NCBI GenBank assembly: GCA_027483665.1
Contig: JAIXUC010000039.1
Span: forward strand, 1-64,000
From: Comamonadaceae bacterium
GTDB lineage: Bacteria > Pseudomonadota > Gammaproteobacteria > Burkholderiales > Burkholderiaceae_C
Length of the DNA stretch: 64,000 bases
Reading direction: 5' to 3'
Below, one piece after another: positions 16,313 to 26,060 of the stretch; within the stretch, counting starts at the first letter, position 1, and each line of letters opens with the position of its first letter. Made by a program: the position numbers and the translations under genes. The notes below the pieces were generated by a model. The model did no database searches and had not been told where the DNA came from. It saw nothing but the letters and a program-made list of their open reading frames with translations.

Positions 16313-17935
16313 ATGCTTGACCGCTTGAACCGCTTCTATCCCTTGCGCTTTGTGGTTTTTGGGCTGTGTGTGGCCGCTGCGCTCCTGGGTTTACTGGCCG
16401 TGGTGATAGGCGGTGTGGGCTGGGCGGTGTTGGTCCTGGGGCTGCTGCTCAGTGGCGTGGGTTTGTACGATCTGGTGCAGGACAAGCGCTCCATCTTGCG
16501 CAACTACCCAGTCATTGGCCACATGCGCTACATGCTGGAGTTCATTCGCCCCGAGATGCGGCAGTACTTCATCGAAGGCGACAACGACAGCACGCCCTTT
16601 TCTCGATCACAGCGCTCACTGGTTTACCAGCGCGCCAAGGGTGAACCCGACAAGCGGCCCTTCGGCACCCAACTCGATGTGCAGGCCCAAGGCTACGAGT
16701 GGATCAACCACTCGGTGGCGCCCACGCATTTGGAGTCGCACGATTTCCGCGTGCTCATTGGTGCTGGCACAGCCCAGCCCTACAAAGCCTGCGTTTTCAA
16801 CATCTCGGCCATGAGCTTCGGCGCTTTGTCGGCCAACGCCATCCTGGCTTTGAACCACGGGGCCAAGAAAGGCCAGTTCGCACACGACACCGGTGAAGGA
16901 AGCATCTCGCGGCACCACCGCGTGCATGGCGGCGACCTCATTTGGGAGATCGGCTCCGGTTATTTCGGCTGCCGTCAGGACGACGGCAGTTTCGATGCCG
17001 ACAAATTCGCGACCAACGCCTGTGACCCACAGGTGAAGATGATCGAGCTCAAGCTCAGCCAAGGTGCCAAGCCCGGTCACGGCGGCGTGCTGCCGGGCCC
17101 CAAAGTCACGCCAGAAATTGCCGAGGCACGCGGTGTTCCGGTGGGCGTGGACTGTGTTTCACCGGCTGCGCACAGCGCCTTCTCCACCCCCATCGAGATG
17201 ATGCAGTTCATCGCCCGCTTGCGCAATTTGTCTGGCGGCAAACCCACCGGCTTCAAGCTGTGCATCGGCCACCCGTGGGAGTGGTTTGCGATGGTCAAGG
17301 CCATGTTGCACACCGGGATCACACCCGACTTCATCGTGGTCGATGGCGCAGAAGGCGGCACAGGTGCTGCGCCGCTGGAGTTCACAGACCACGTGGGCGC
17401 ACCGCTTCAAGAAGGCCTGCTGCTGGTGCACAACACACTCAAGGGCGTGGGTTTGCGCTCGCAGGTGAAGATCGGCTGCGCTGGCAAGGTGGTGAGCGGC
17501 TTTGACATGGCGCGCCTCATGGCCCTTGGGGCCGACTGGTGCAATTCAGCACGCGGCTTCATGTTTGCGCTCGGCTGCATTCAGGCGCAGACCTGTCACA
17601 GCGGCAACTGCCCGACCGGCGTCACCACGCAAGACCCGGTGCGCCAGCGCGCGCTGGTGGTGTCGGACAAAGCCGAACGCGTGTACATGTTTCACCAGTA
17701 CACCCTGCACGCCCTGAAAGAGCTCGTGCAAGCGGCGGGCTTGGAGCACCCCGGCAAGCTGCGCGCACACCACATCGTGCGGCGTGTGGAGAACAACGAA
17801 GTGCGGCTGCTGTCAGACCTCGTGACACAAATGCCCAGTGGCGCTTTGCTGCAAGGCGACTTGAGCGGACTGCACGGGGTGTTCCAACGCTATTGGGACC
17901 CGGCACGCGCTGACACCTTCAGGATGCGGGTTTAG
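16313..17935 (+). CDS. FMN-binding glutamate synthase-family protein (membrane-anchored)
   Basis: A 540-residue protein like the central FMN domain of glutamate synthase, without the amidotransferase domain. Two hydrophobic segments at about residues 13-50 probably anchor it in the membrane. Core motifs include NISAMSFGALSANAI, GGVLPGPKVTPEIA, FIVVDGAEGGTGAAPLEF and a C-X5-C-X4-C iron-sulfur pattern (Cys422, Cys428, Cys433) in GCIQAQTCHSGNCPTGV. Its true substrate is not established, because no GltD-type partner or glutaminase domain is present. An AAGGA site precedes the ATG, 41 bases after the dehalogenase. Its 3' end overlaps the convergent PIN gene by 4 bases. Confidence 0.85.
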   Translation: MLDRLNRFYPLRFVVFGLCVAAALLGLLAVVIGGVGWAVLVLGLLLSGVGLYDLVQDKRSILRNYPVIGHMRYMLEFIRPEMRQYFIEGDNDSTPFSRSQRSLVYQRAKGEPDKRPFGTQLDVQAQGYEWINHSVAPTHLESHDFRVLIGAGTAQPYKACVFNISAMSFGALSANAILALNHGAKKGQFAHDTGEGSISRHHRVHGGDLIWEIGSGYFGCRQDDGSFDADKFATNACDPQVKMIELKLSQGAKPGHGGVLPGPKVTPEIAEARGVPVGVDCVSPAAHSAFSTPIEMMQFIARLRNLSGGKPTGFKLCIGHPWEWFAMVKAMLHTGITPDFIVVDGAEGGTGAAPLEFTDHVGAPLQEGLLLVHNTLKGVGLRSQVKIGCAGKVVSGFDMARLMALGADWCNSARGFMFALGCIQAQTCHSGNCPTGVTTQDPVRQRALVVSDKAERVYMFHQYTLHALKELVQAAGLEHPGKLRAHHIVRRVENNEVRLLSDLVTQMPSGALLQGDLSGLHGVFQRYWDPARADTFRMRV

Positions 17936-18399
17936 GGCCTAAGAACCTGCACACCCCAGGGCAGAAGCCGCCTGCGCAGCGCCAGTACCGCGCGGTCTTT
18001 GCTGATGAGTGCAGCTTGGTGCGCGATTGCCAAATCGACAAAGCCTTGGTCATCGGGGTCTCGACAGACCACCCGGGCGCGGGCTGCGGTGGGAACCCAC
18101 TGGCAGTGCGCTCGGTGCGATTGCAACACGGCCTGTGCTTGCAAACCGTAGAAGGCCAAGCGCAGGGCGATTTTTTCGTAGGCCAGTACCCGCTCCAACT
18201 CCTGGTGCATGCCTTCGGTAGCCAGCCACTGCACACCGGGTTGCGCCAGCAGGTCTCGCAAGGGCTGCGATGCCGGGTCGCGAAACACCAGCAGGTCCAG
18301 CGCCACATTGGTGTCGATGACGAGCTTGCGGGCAGCGCCCATGGCCGCGGTGCCTGCACCGCCAGGACTACCGCCAGCGTCGACCAGCTGCACTGCCAT
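17932..18399 (-). CDS. PIN-domain protein (COG1569-type putative ribonuclease)
   Basis: A 155-residue protein with a PIN-like core: LVIDTNVALDLLVF (acidic Asp29), a middle TEGMHQELERVL, and C-terminal CRDPDDQGFVDLAIAHQAALISKD, whose clustered acids would bind metal for RNA cleavage. PIN proteins of this type resemble toxin nucleases, but no antitoxin gene is adjacent. Its ATG shares one base with the rlmL stop (TGATG), so translation is coupled to the methylase gene. The true start may be Met20 (MGAARKLVID), which trims a glycine-rich leader. Confidence 0.75.
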   Translation of the reverse strand: MAVQLVDAGGSPGGAGTAAMGAARKLVIDTNVALDLLVFRDPASQPLRDLLAQPGVQWLATEGMHQELERVLAYEKIALRLAFYGLQAQAVLQSHRAHCQWVPTAARARVVCRDPDDQGFVDLAIAHQAALISKDRAVLALRRRLLPWGVQVLRP

Positions 18400-19628
18400 C
18401 AACCGGGCTGCTTGGCGCTGGCCTCGTGCCGCCCGGCGACCATGTCAAAGCGGAACAAGCGGCACTCGATGGGACCGTTCCACATCGGCACACGGCGCGA
18501 TTCTTTCAAGCGCATGCGGCCCGGCAGCTTCAGGTCGGGCGTGAGCAACCACGCGGTCCAGCCGGGGTAGTGCTTTTTCCAGTGGCTGGCCAAGCGCTCG
18601 AAGAACTCGCCCTCGCCTTCCATGTGCGCCTGTTCGCGGCCACCCCGGGCGGGCCTTGCAGCGGCAGACCCAGAACCGGCGACACCGGCCACCGCAATGC
18701 GCTCGCCATAGGGCGGGTTGAGCAGCAAAAGCCCAGGCGCATCACCCGGGGGCATGCGCTGCAAGGCATCACCACCCCGGAACTGAACGGCCTGTGCGAC
18801 GCCCGCACGATCGGCGTTGCGCTGCGCGAAGTCCACCATGCGGTGCGCCACATCGCTGCCAAAGACAGGAGCAGTCGGCGGATGTTCTTGCTCACGCGCC
18901 TGCGCTTGGAGTTGTGACCACAAGGCCGGCTGAAAAGGTGCGAGCCGCTCGAAACCAAAGCGGCGCTGGCCACCGGCTGCCATGCCACAAGCGATTTGCG
19001 CTGCCTCGATGGCGATGGTGCCGCTGCCGCAGCATGGGTCGTACAGCGGCGTTTGTGCGTCCCAGCCGCTGGCCGCCAGCATGGCCGCAGCGAGCGTTTC
19101 TTTCAGTGGTGCTTCGCCGGTGTCTTCGCGCCAGCCGCGTTTGAACAGCGGCTCGCCCGAGGTGTCGATGTAGAGCACCAACCGCTCCGCTGTGAGATGG
19201 GCGAACAAGCGCACCTGCGGCTGCTGCGTGTCCACATCGGGACGCACACCAGTTCTGTCGCGGAAGCGGTCTGCCACCGCGTCTTTGATGCGCAAGGTCG
19301 CGAAGTTCAAGCTTTTCAACGGGCTGTGCTGCGCCGTGGTTTCCACCTTGAAGCTCTGGCGCGGTGTGAACCACATGTCCCAGGGCACGCTGCGTGCGGC
19401 CTCGTACAAGTCGTCTTCGCTGCGGTAGGGCGAATCGCTCAGCTGCACCAACACGCGTTGCGTCAGGCGGCTGTGCAGGTTGAGCGCCAACACGTCGCGC
19501 CAAGCTGCACGCAAAGAAACGCCACCTCGCCGACGCTCGCCCATCCCACCAGTGATGCGCTGCACCTCAGCGAGCAACAGGTCTTCTACGCCGGCGGCGC
19601 AGGGCAAAAACAGGGGCAGGTCATTCAT
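18399..19628 (-). CDS. rlmL: 23S rRNA (guanine-N2) methyltransferase, RlmL-type
   Basis: A 409-residue SAM-dependent methylase with an N-terminal THUMP RNA-binding region (about residues 1-160; KSLNFATLRIKDAVADRFRD and RLFAHLTAERLVLYIDTSGE) and a C-terminal UPF0020 methylase domain. The SAM and catalytic motifs are DPCCGSGT at 197-204 and NPPYGER at 304-310. It matches the N-terminal half of E. coli RlmKL, which makes m2G2445; the RlmK half is absent. The start overlaps the rpoN stop (TGATG) and its own stop overlaps the PIN gene. Confidence 0.9.
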   Translation of the reverse strand: MNDLPLFLPCAAGVEDLLLAEVQRITGGMGERRRGGVSLRAAWRDVLALNLHSRLTQRVLVQLSDSPYRSEDDLYEAARSVPWDMWFTPRQSFKVETTAQHSPLKSLNFATLRIKDAVADRFRDRTGVRPDVDTQQPQVRLFAHLTAERLVLYIDTSGEPLFKRGWREDTGEAPLKETLAAAMLAASGWDAQTPLYDPCCGSGTIAIEAAQIACGMAAGGQRRFGFERLAPFQPALWSQLQAQAREQEHPPTAPVFGSDVAHRMVDFAQRNADRAGVAQAVQFRGGDALQRMPPGDAPGLLLLNPPYGERIAVAGVAGSGSAAARPARGGREQAHMEGEGEFFERLASHWKKHYPGWTAWLLTPDLKLPGRMRLKESRRVPMWNGPIECRLFRFDMVAGRHEASAKQPG

Positions 19629-21193
19629 CAGAGGGCACGACGCAGGTTGGCTGGCGCAATGCGCAGGGCTTCTCGGTACTTGGCCACGGTGCGCCTGGCG
19701 CACTCGATGCCTTGCTCGCGCAGCATGTCGGAGATTTGGTTGTCTGACAGCGGCTTCGTCGCGTTTTCAGCCGCTACAAATTGGCGAATCAGCGCGCGCA
19801 CGGCGGTGCTGGAGGCATTGCCGCCGGTTTCGGTGCCCAGTGCAGAGCCAAAGAAATACTTCAGCTCGAAAGTGCCGAACGGTGTGGCCATGTACTTCGC
19901 GGTGGTCACACGACTGATGGTGGATTCGTGCAGGCCCAGCTCGTCTGCAATCTCGCGCAACACCAGCGGGCGCATGGCCAACTCACCGTGCACAAAGAAG
20001 TTTTTCTGCCGCTCAACGATGGCATTGGACACACGCAATATCGTGTCGAAACGCTGCTGAATGTTCTTGATGAACCAACGCGCCTCCTGCAAGCGTTGCT
20101 GCAGTGCTTGGCTGCCCTCGCCCTTGTGCTGGCGCAGTGCACTGGCGTAGACATCGTGTACGCGCAGCTTGGGCATGACGTCGGTGTTCAAGCGCACTTG
20201 CAGCTTGGCCGACGCGCCCCGCCCCACCTTGGCCACGATCACATCGGGCACCACGATCTGGCGCTCTGTGTTCACGAAACGCCGGCCCGGCTTGGGCTCT
20301 AGGCGCGCAATCAACACCAATGCGGCGCGCACTTGTGCTTCGCTCAAGGCAGCCATTTGCACCATGCGGCGCACATCGCGGCGCGCCAGCATTTCCATGG
20401 GCAATCGACACAAGCGCAGCGCCGCTTCCAGGCAAGCAGTCTGTGCTTCGTCCGCAGGCGCATCTGCAGCGCGCAGCCGCGCCTGTAATTGCAAGCGCAG
20501 GCACTCGGCCAGATCACGAGCGCCCACGCCAACAGGCTCCAGGCTTTGCAGCAAACCCAGGGCAACCGTGAAACGGTGTATCAGTTCTTCGGCTTGGGCC
20601 TCGTCTTGCGGCGACAAGCTACGCGCCAGCTCCGCCAAGCTGTCTTCCAGGTAACCGTCGTCGTTGAGTGACTCGACCAGAAAGCGCAAAGCGGCCCGGT
20701 CCACAGGCTCCAGCCGCAGAGACAAGGCCTGCTGGTGCAGGTGCTCGGTAAGGCCAGGTGCGCTGCGTGCCAACTCGATGGCGTCGGCGCTGTCGTCGTC
20801 GCGTTGCCGCGCTGGCGCTTCACCGCCCCACTCGCCGTCGTCTGGCGCGAAGTCCACACTGCCGTCTCCCTCCCAGTCGCTGGGGCCATCTGCAGAGGTG
20901 TCGTTGTCGGGAGCGGCCAAAACATCTGCGCTGGCGGCGGCGTCTGCTGGGGTGTCTGCCCGTGCTTCGACCTCGCCCTCGTCGGCACGGGCAGGCAAGT
21001 CCGCTGCAGACAGCCCGAATTCTTCACGGGCGGCTGCCTCTTCCAGCACTTCCAGAAAAGGGTTGTCGTCGAGCATCTGCTCAACCTCTTGGCTGAGCTC
21101 CAGCGTGGACAACTGCAGCAGGCGAATCGACTGCTGCAACTGCGGCGTGAGCGCCAAGTGCTGCGAGACGCGGAGCGATAAGCCCTGTTTCAT
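19628..21193 (-). CDS. rpoN: RNA polymerase sigma-54 factor
   Basis: Alternative sigma factor for enhancer-dependent promoters. The 521-residue protein begins with the activator-interacting region (LRVSQHLALTPQLQQSIRLL and LSQEVEQMLDDNPFLE), has an acidic linker from about 70 to 130, the core-binding domain (YLEDSLAELARSL, EPVGVGARDLAECL), a helix-turn-helix and the RpoN box ARRTVAKYRE at 499-508. An AAGGA site precedes the ATG. It follows lptB at a 55-base gap, the conserved lptA-lptB-rpoN order. Here hpf and ptsN are not downstream but about 40 kb away. Confidence 0.97.
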   Translation of the reverse strand: MKQGLSLRVSQHLALTPQLQQSIRLLQLSTLELSQEVEQMLDDNPFLEVLEEAAAREEFGLSAADLPARADEGEVEARADTPADAAASADVLAAPDNDTSADGPSDWEGDGSVDFAPDDGEWGGEAPARQRDDDSADAIELARSAPGLTEHLHQQALSLRLEPVDRAALRFLVESLNDDGYLEDSLAELARSLSPQDEAQAEELIHRFTVALGLLQSLEPVGVGARDLAECLRLQLQARLRAADAPADEAQTACLEAALRLCRLPMEMLARRDVRRMVQMAALSEAQVRAALVLIARLEPKPGRRFVNTERQIVVPDVIVAKVGRGASAKLQVRLNTDVMPKLRVHDVYASALRQHKGEGSQALQQRLQEARWFIKNIQQRFDTILRVSNAIVERQKNFFVHGELAMRPLVLREIADELGLHESTISRVTTAKYMATPFGTFELKYFFGSALGTETGGNASSTAVRALIRQFVAAENATKPLSDNQISDMLREQGIECARRTVAKYREALRIAPANLRRAL

Positions 21194-21248
21194 GCGCTGG
21201 CGTCCTTGAGCGCAAAGGTCACGCCGGGGCGTGGCATGGCTTGGGACA

Positions 21249-22082
21249 TCACATGCGGAAGTGTTCGCCGAGGTAGACCCGGCGCACGTCGGCATTGCTG
21301 ACGATCTCCGAGGGCGTACCCTGCGCCAGTACTTGCCCCTCGCTGATGATGAAAGCATGGTCGCAGATGCCCAGCGTCTCGCGCACGTTGTGGTCGGTGA
21401 TGAGCACCCCGATGCCGTGGCTTTTGAGAAAACCAATGATGCGCTGGATCTCGATGACCGCAATCGGGTCGATGCCGGCAAATGGCTCGTCGAGCAAGAT
21501 GAAACGCGGCTGCGTGGCCAGTGCGCGTGCGATCTCCACGCGCCGGCGCTCGCCGCCCGAGAGCGACAGTGCCGATGAGTCGCGCAGGTGCTCCACGCGC
21601 AAGTCCTGCAAAAGCCCGGTGAGGCGTCGCTCGATCTCGGCCTCTGCCAGCAACTGCCCTTGCTCATCGCGCTGCAACTCCAGCACGGCGCGCACGTTGT
21701 CTGCGACGTTGAGTTTGCGAAAGATGGAAGCCTCTTGCGGCAAGTAACTCAGTCCCATGCGCGAGCGGCGGTGAATGGGCATGCGCTGCACCGGTTGATC
21801 GTCGATGAAGATCTCGCCAGCATCGGCGCGCACCAAGCCCACGATCATGTAAAACGACGTGGTCTTGCCTGCACCGTTGGGGCCCAGCAAGCCCACCACC
21901 TCGCCGTTGTTCACCGCCAGGGACACGTCACGCACCACGCGCTTGCCGCCATAGCTCTTTTGCAGGTGGCGGGCTTCCAGGCGGCTGTTGTGAACGCGCT
22001 TGATGGCCATGGTGGACGCGCCATTGCCGGCGTCTGCACTGGCCAGCAGCTCGGCTGGCGGCATCCGGTCGCTGGCGTTCAC
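21249..22082 (-). CDS. lptB: LPS export ABC transporter ATP-binding protein
   Basis: Cytoplasmic ATPase of the LptBFG complex that extracts lipopolysaccharide from the inner membrane. Walker A GPNGAGKT at 67-74, [15 protein letters not shown] signature, Walker [14 protein letters not shown] and [11 protein letters not shown] (switch His) are typical. The frame starts with GTG overlapping the lptA stop (GTGA), giving 277 residues with about 30 more than most LptB proteins. An internal ATG at residue 25 would give the usual length, so the exact start is uncertain. Confidence 0.95.
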   Translation of the reverse strand: MNASDRMPPAELLASADAGNGASTMAIKRVHNSRLEARHLQKSYGGKRVVRDVSLAVNNGEVVGLLGPNGAGKTTSFYMIVGLVRADAGEIFIDDQPVQRMPIHRRSRMGLSYLPQEASIFRKLNVADNVRAVLELQRDEQGQLLAEAEIERRLTGLLQDLRVEHLRDSSALSLSGGERRRVEIARALATQPRFILLDEPFAGIDPIAVIEIQRIIGFLKSHGIGVLITDHNVRETLGICDHAFIISEGQVLAQGTPSEIVSNADVRRVYLGEHFRM

Positions 22083-22720
22083 GGGCGCGGGGCTAAGCTG
22101 CCGCTAGAGCGCAACGCCGGCGCTGCACCTTGCGCGGGTGGTGCAGGGACCGGCGGCTCTGCCTTGCGAGCCGGCGTGAGCATGGCGCGAATGCGGCCAT
22201 TGGGCTGCTGGGTGCCGGCTGTGGGTGCTGACCGGCGGCCTTCCACGCGAAACGTATCGCGCAGGTTGTCGTAGACGATCAGGTTGCCGATGATTTCATC
22301 GCCCAAAGTCGTACCGCGCAGCCGCCTGACTTCAGCGCGTTGCAAAAATCGCACGTTGTCGATGCGGCCGTCGTAGACGATGGTTTCAGCTTCGCCTTCG
22401 ATGAACTCTTCGACCCCTTCACGCTTTTGCCGGAAGAATGCGCGCTGCCCCGACTCTGCAGCCATGGTGCCAAACTGATAACCATCGGCGTCGGTGCGAA
22501 CCTCCAATTGCGAACCGCGCATGACGATGCTGCCTTTGCTGAGCAACACGTTGCCGGTGAACACGCTGACCTGGTTAACTTCATCGTGCCGCAGCGCGTC
22601 GGCTTCGATGTTCATGGGCTTGTCCCGATCGGCTCGCTCCGCCTGAGCTGGCGTCAGCCCCAGACCCATGAAAAGCCACAAACCAATGGTCAGCGAGGAG
22701 AGAAGCGGTGGAATATTCAT
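22079..22720 (-). CDS. lptA: LPS transport periplasmic protein LptA
   Basis: Periplasmic beta-jellyroll bridge that carries LPS from LptC to LptD. A signal peptide (about residues 1-27, ending TPAQA) precedes [37 protein letters not shown], the OstA core, and [21 protein letters not shown]. The last 35 residues are alanine- and proline-rich. It is coupled to lptB. The usual upstream lptC is missing here; the neighbour is dsbA, so the inner-membrane LptC must be encoded elsewhere. Confidence 0.92.
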   Translation of the reverse strand: MNIPPLLSSLTIGLWLFMGLGLTPAQAERADRDKPMNIEADALRHDEVNQVSVFTGNVLLSKGSIVMRGSQLEVRTDADGYQFGTMAAESGQRAFFRQKREGVEEFIEGEAETIVYDGRIDNVRFLQRAEVRRLRGTTLGDEIIGNLIVYDNLRDTFRVEGRRSAPTAGTQQPNGRIRAMLTPARKAEPPVPAPPAQGAAPALRSSGSLAPRP

Positions 22721-22809
22721 AAGGGCACGAATCTTGCTGCGGCATTGTAGCCACGGGCTTCGCCCTTGGAGTACTCAGGCCGCGTCACCGGTGCAGCCTG
22801 AGCCCGACG

Positions 22810-23454
22810 TCAGCGGCCCCGTTTGACTTCGGCCACCAGGAAATCAGCGACTTGCAAGGCGCGGTCCATGTTGCGGGCGAGTGAGCCGTCCGTGTAGAAA
22901 CGCCCGGCAATGCCCAATGCGGGCACCCCGCTGACTTTGTAGGCGTCTTGCAACTGCGTTGCGCGCCGGGCTTTGGTTTGCACCGCAAAAGAGTTGTAAA
23001 CCTCCAAGAACTTGGCGCGGTCCAAGCCCTGCTTTTCTGCCCACTGCAGGATCGTTTCTTGCCGATTGAGCGCTTGCCGCTCCACATGGATGGCGTAGAA
23101 CACTTTGGCGTGCAGATCATCGACACGGTTGAGCGTTTCGAGGGTGTAGAAGAGCCGCTGTTGCGGCACGAAGTCATCGCGGAAAGCGACTGGCACACGT
23201 TTCACGATGACATCGTTGGCGCTGCGCTTGATCCACTGTTCCAAACGTGGCTCAAAGGAATTGCAGTGTGGGCAGCCGTACCAAAAGAACTCCAGAACCT
23301 CCACCTTGCCACCGGTGTTATCCCCGGGCACGCGCTTGTCCAGAGCCAGGTAATCGACCCCCTCTTGAGGAGGCTTACCCTGTGCCCAGGCGGGTGCTGC
23401 TGTCCAGGCGCTGATGATGGCGGCGGCGCCGAGGCCAAGTTCACGACGTTTCAT
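22810..23454 (-). CDS. dsbA: Periplasmic thiol:disulfide interchange protein DsbA
   Basis: Introduces disulfide bonds into exported proteins. A signal peptide (residues 1-24, MKRRELGLGAAAIIS ending PAWAQ) leads to a thioredoxin fold with the CPHC redox motif at 61-64 in EFFWYGCPHC, an inserted helical domain, and the cis-Pro loop VSGVPALGI. At 214 residues the length is normal. It starts at the ATG following a GGAG site. It is on the same strand as the SPOR protein and argS upstream. Confidence 0.93.
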   Translation of the reverse strand: MKRRELGLGAAAIISAWTAAPAWAQGKPPQEGVDYLALDKRVPGDNTGGKVEVLEFFWYGCPHCNSFEPRLEQWIKRSANDVIVKRVPVAFRDDFVPQQRLFYTLETLNRVDDLHAKVFYAIHVERQALNRQETILQWAEKQGLDRAKFLEVYNSFAVQTKARRATQLQDAYKVSGVPALGIAGRFYTDGSLARNMDRALQVADFLVAEVKRGR

Positions 23455-23549
23455 AAAGACTCCATTGCATGCAGATGCCGAATTGGAACGTGTTGTGGGC
23501 GCAAAGTTCAAGCGGGTCAGTATGCCGACTCTGGCAGCGGTCTCAGTAC

Positions 23550-24269
23550 TCAGCGCTGCACGCGGACGATGGCCGCCTCAAAGCCAGCCACATCCAGCTT
23601 TTCTTTGGCCACATCTGCGTCTTCCTTGCGATCGAACGGACCGAGGCGCACTCGAAACACGAGACGCCCCGACTGCTCGCGCTCAGTGACTTTTGCGTCC
23701 AGACCTGACAGCGCAATTTTGGCGCGCTGCGCATTGGCGTCCTCGGCAGTCCTGAAAGCCCCGGCCTGGACAAAGTACGCGAAGGGGTCTACCGCCGATG
23801 GAGCCGCTGTCGGTGCCGCACCGGGCACGGCGTTGGCCGTTGCCACAGGCTGACCGGCTGGCGGCGCTGAAACATTGGGAGCAGCGGCGGCGCGGGCGCG
23901 GGCCAAGTCACCGAGTGGATCGGCAGAGGCGTTGCCGGGCGCTGGCGTTGCCGGGCGTGCTGCGCCAGAGGCAGCAGGTGCAGAAGCGGTGGGTGCGCTG
24001 GCGGCTGCATTGGGGTCGCTCGCAATGGGGCGTGCCGCCGGTTTTCCGTACAGAGGCGCGTTAGGGTCCCAATTTTTGTTGCGCTGCGCCTCTGCCGCAT
24101 CGAGATCAGCAGAGCGCACTGGCATCTTGTTGACGAAGGGAACCGGCACCTTGGTGACGTACACGGCCACCGCCAAGGCAGCCCCCAAGCCGACGACAAC
24201 GCCGATCACGAAACCGAGGAAAGTTCCGCCACGCTGGCAACGCGTTGGATGAAAAGACAAGCGCTTCAT
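23550..24269 (-). CDS. SPOR-domain protein (FtsN-like)
   Basis: A 239-residue bitopic membrane protein: a short basic cytoplasmic tail, one transmembrane helix (about 17-40, LGFVIGVVVGLGAALAVAVY), a long Ala/Pro-rich periplasmic linker, and a C-terminal SPOR domain (about 165-238: YFVQAGAFRTAEDANAQRAK, FRVRLGPFDRKEDADVAKEK). SPOR domains bind denuded peptidoglycan at the division septum. The layout is that of FtsN, but the sequence alone does not prove that role. It starts 9 bases after argS ends. Confidence 0.85.
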   Translation of the reverse strand: MKRLSFHPTRCQRGGTFLGFVIGVVVGLGAALAVAVYVTKVPVPFVNKMPVRSADLDAAEAQRNKNWDPNAPLYGKPAARPIASDPNAAASAPTASAPAASGAARPATPAPGNASADPLGDLARARAAAAPNVSAPPAGQPVATANAVPGAAPTAAPSAVDPFAYFVQAGAFRTAEDANAQRAKIALSGLDAKVTEREQSGRLVFRVRLGPFDRKEDADVAKEKLDVAGFEAAIVRVQR

Positions 24270-24278
24270 GGTGGGCTC

Positions 24279-25952
24279 TCACATCTTTCGGGGGGCTTCT
24301 ACGCCCAGCACGGCCAAGCCGTTGCGCAGCACTTGCGCGACAGCGGCAACCAAGGCCAAGCGGGCCAAACGGGTGGGCTCGTCGTCAACCAAGATGCGCT
24401 CTGCATCGTAGTAGCTGTGGTAGCAGGCGGCCAATTCGCGCAGGTAGAAGGTGACATCGTGGGGTGCGAAGTCGCCCGCCGCCGCGCTCAGCATGGCCGG
24501 GTACTTGGCGAGTTGCTGCATCAACGCCTGGGCCGGGGCGCTTGCCAGTGCGGATAAATCGACTGTGGCCAAAAGCCCCTCGTCACCGCCCCAAGCCGCC
24601 AACACCGAGCAAATGCGGGCATGGGCATATTGCACGTAGTAGACGGGGTTGTCGTTGTTTTGCTGAACGGCAAGGTCTATGTCGAAGGTGTATTCGGTAT
24701 CGGGCTTGCGCGACAGCAAGAAGAAGCGCACCGCGTCCTTGCTGGTCCAGTCGATCAGGTCGCGCAGGGTGACGTAGCTGCCCGCGCGCTTGGAAATCTT
24801 CACCTCTTGGCCGCCGCGCACCACCCGCACCATGGTGTGCAGGACGTAGTCGGGGTAGCCTTTTGGTATGCCCACGCCAGCGGCCCGCAGCCCAGCGCGC
24901 ACGCGCGCGATGGTGCCATGGTGGTCCGTGCCCTGGATGTTGACGACGCGAGTGAAGCCGCGCTCCCATTTGCTGATGTGATACGCCACGTCAGGCACAA
25001 AGTAGGTGAAGCTGCCGTCCGACTTGCGCATGACGCGGTCTTTGTCGTCGCCCTCGTCGGTGGAGCGCAACCACAGCGCGCCGTCTTGCTCGTAGGTTTT
25101 GCCCGCGGCCACCAGGCGCTCCACGGTCTGAGCCACGCGGCCCGAGCTGTACAGGCTGGATTCCAGGTAATAGTGGTCAAAGCGAACGGCAAAGGCTTGC
25201 AAGTCCAGGTCTTGCTCGTGGCGCAGATAAGCCACGGCGAACTCGCGCATGCCTTCCAGGTCATCGAGGCGCCCGCTGGCTGTGAAGGAGCGGTCGTCGG
25301 CTTGCACGGTTTTTCCCGACAGAAAGTCGGCAGCAATCTCTGCGATGTATTCGCCGTTGTAAGCGTCTGCTGGCCAATCGGCATCGCCTGGTTTCAGGCC
25401 TTGAGCGCGCAGGTGTACCGAGCGCGCCAAGTTGGCGATTTGCACGCCCGCGTCGTTGTAATAGAACTCGCGGTGGACATGCGCGCCTTGCGTGGCCAAG
25501 AGGTTGCAAATGGCGTCGCCCAAGGCGGCTTGGCGCCCATGCCCCACGTGCAGGGGTCCGGTGGGGTTGGCCGATACAAACTCCACCATCACACGCTCGC
25601 CCGTGGTGGGCTGTTGGCCAAAGCCGGCGCCCTGATCCAGCACCTCGCGCACCACTTGCTGGCGCGCCGCGTCGGTGAGGCGAATGTTGATGAAGCCAGG
25701 GCCTGCAATGTCGATGGATTGCACCCAGCGCGCATATACCGGGTCTGCCAACAACCGTGCTTTGAGCGCTTCACCCACTTGCCTTGGGTTTTGCCGCAAG
25801 CTGCGCGAGAGTTGCATGGCGGCGGTGATGGCGAAATCGCCGTGCTCAGGGACTTTGGGGGTTTCAAAAGCGGCCCGCACGGCTGCGTCGGGGGCCAACT
25901 CGCTGAGGGCTTGGGCCAGCACCTGCAGCATCTCTTTTTTGATCGACAGCAT
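24279..25952 (-). CDS. argS: Arginyl-tRNA synthetase
   Basis: Charges tRNA-Arg. The 557-residue class I enzyme has the N-terminal Add-1 domain, the HIGH-type motif HVGH at 135-138 in [20 protein letters not shown], the KMSK-like loop region [17 protein letters not shown], and a C-terminal anticodon-binding domain ending [17 protein letters not shown]. The start is the ATG at MLSIKKEML, the family-typical N-terminus. It is divergent from the psiF-like gene. Confidence 0.97.
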   Translation of the reverse strand: MLSIKKEMLQVLAQALSELAPDAAVRAAFETPKVPEHGDFAITAAMQLSRSLRQNPRQVGEALKARLLADPVYARWVQSIDIAGPGFINIRLTDAARQQVVREVLDQGAGFGQQPTTGERVMVEFVSANPTGPLHVGHGRQAALGDAICNLLATQGAHVHREFYYNDAGVQIANLARSVHLRAQGLKPGDADWPADAYNGEYIAEIAADFLSGKTVQADDRSFTASGRLDDLEGMREFAVAYLRHEQDLDLQAFAVRFDHYYLESSLYSSGRVAQTVERLVAAGKTYEQDGALWLRSTDEGDDKDRVMRKSDGSFTYFVPDVAYHISKWERGFTRVVNIQGTDHHGTIARVRAGLRAAGVGIPKGYPDYVLHTMVRVVRGGQEVKISKRAGSYVTLRDLIDWTSKDAVRFFLLSRKPDTEYTFDIDLAVQQNNDNPVYYVQYAHARICSVLAAWGGDEGLLATVDLSALASAPAQALMQQLAKYPAMLSAAAGDFAPHDVTFYLRELAACYHSYYDAERILVDDEPTRLARLALVAAVAQVLRNGLAVLGVEAPRKM

Positions 25953-26060
25953 GGGCCGAGATTCTACGGGTGGCCCCCCTGTTGCACCGTTGGCAGACGC
26001 GCCTAACATGAAGGGCCCATTCGGTTTGGGCACATCGTCTAAAACTGAACGGAGATCACC

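Noticed and set aside
17932-18399. Toxin-antitoxin pair
   Set aside because: No small antitoxin frame precedes or follows the PIN gene; it is coupled to a methylase gene instead.
20872-21193. Alternative coding frames inside rpoN and other acidic linkers
   Set aside because: Long opposite-strand frames arise from high GC content; the rpoN frame has clear domain matches and the others none.
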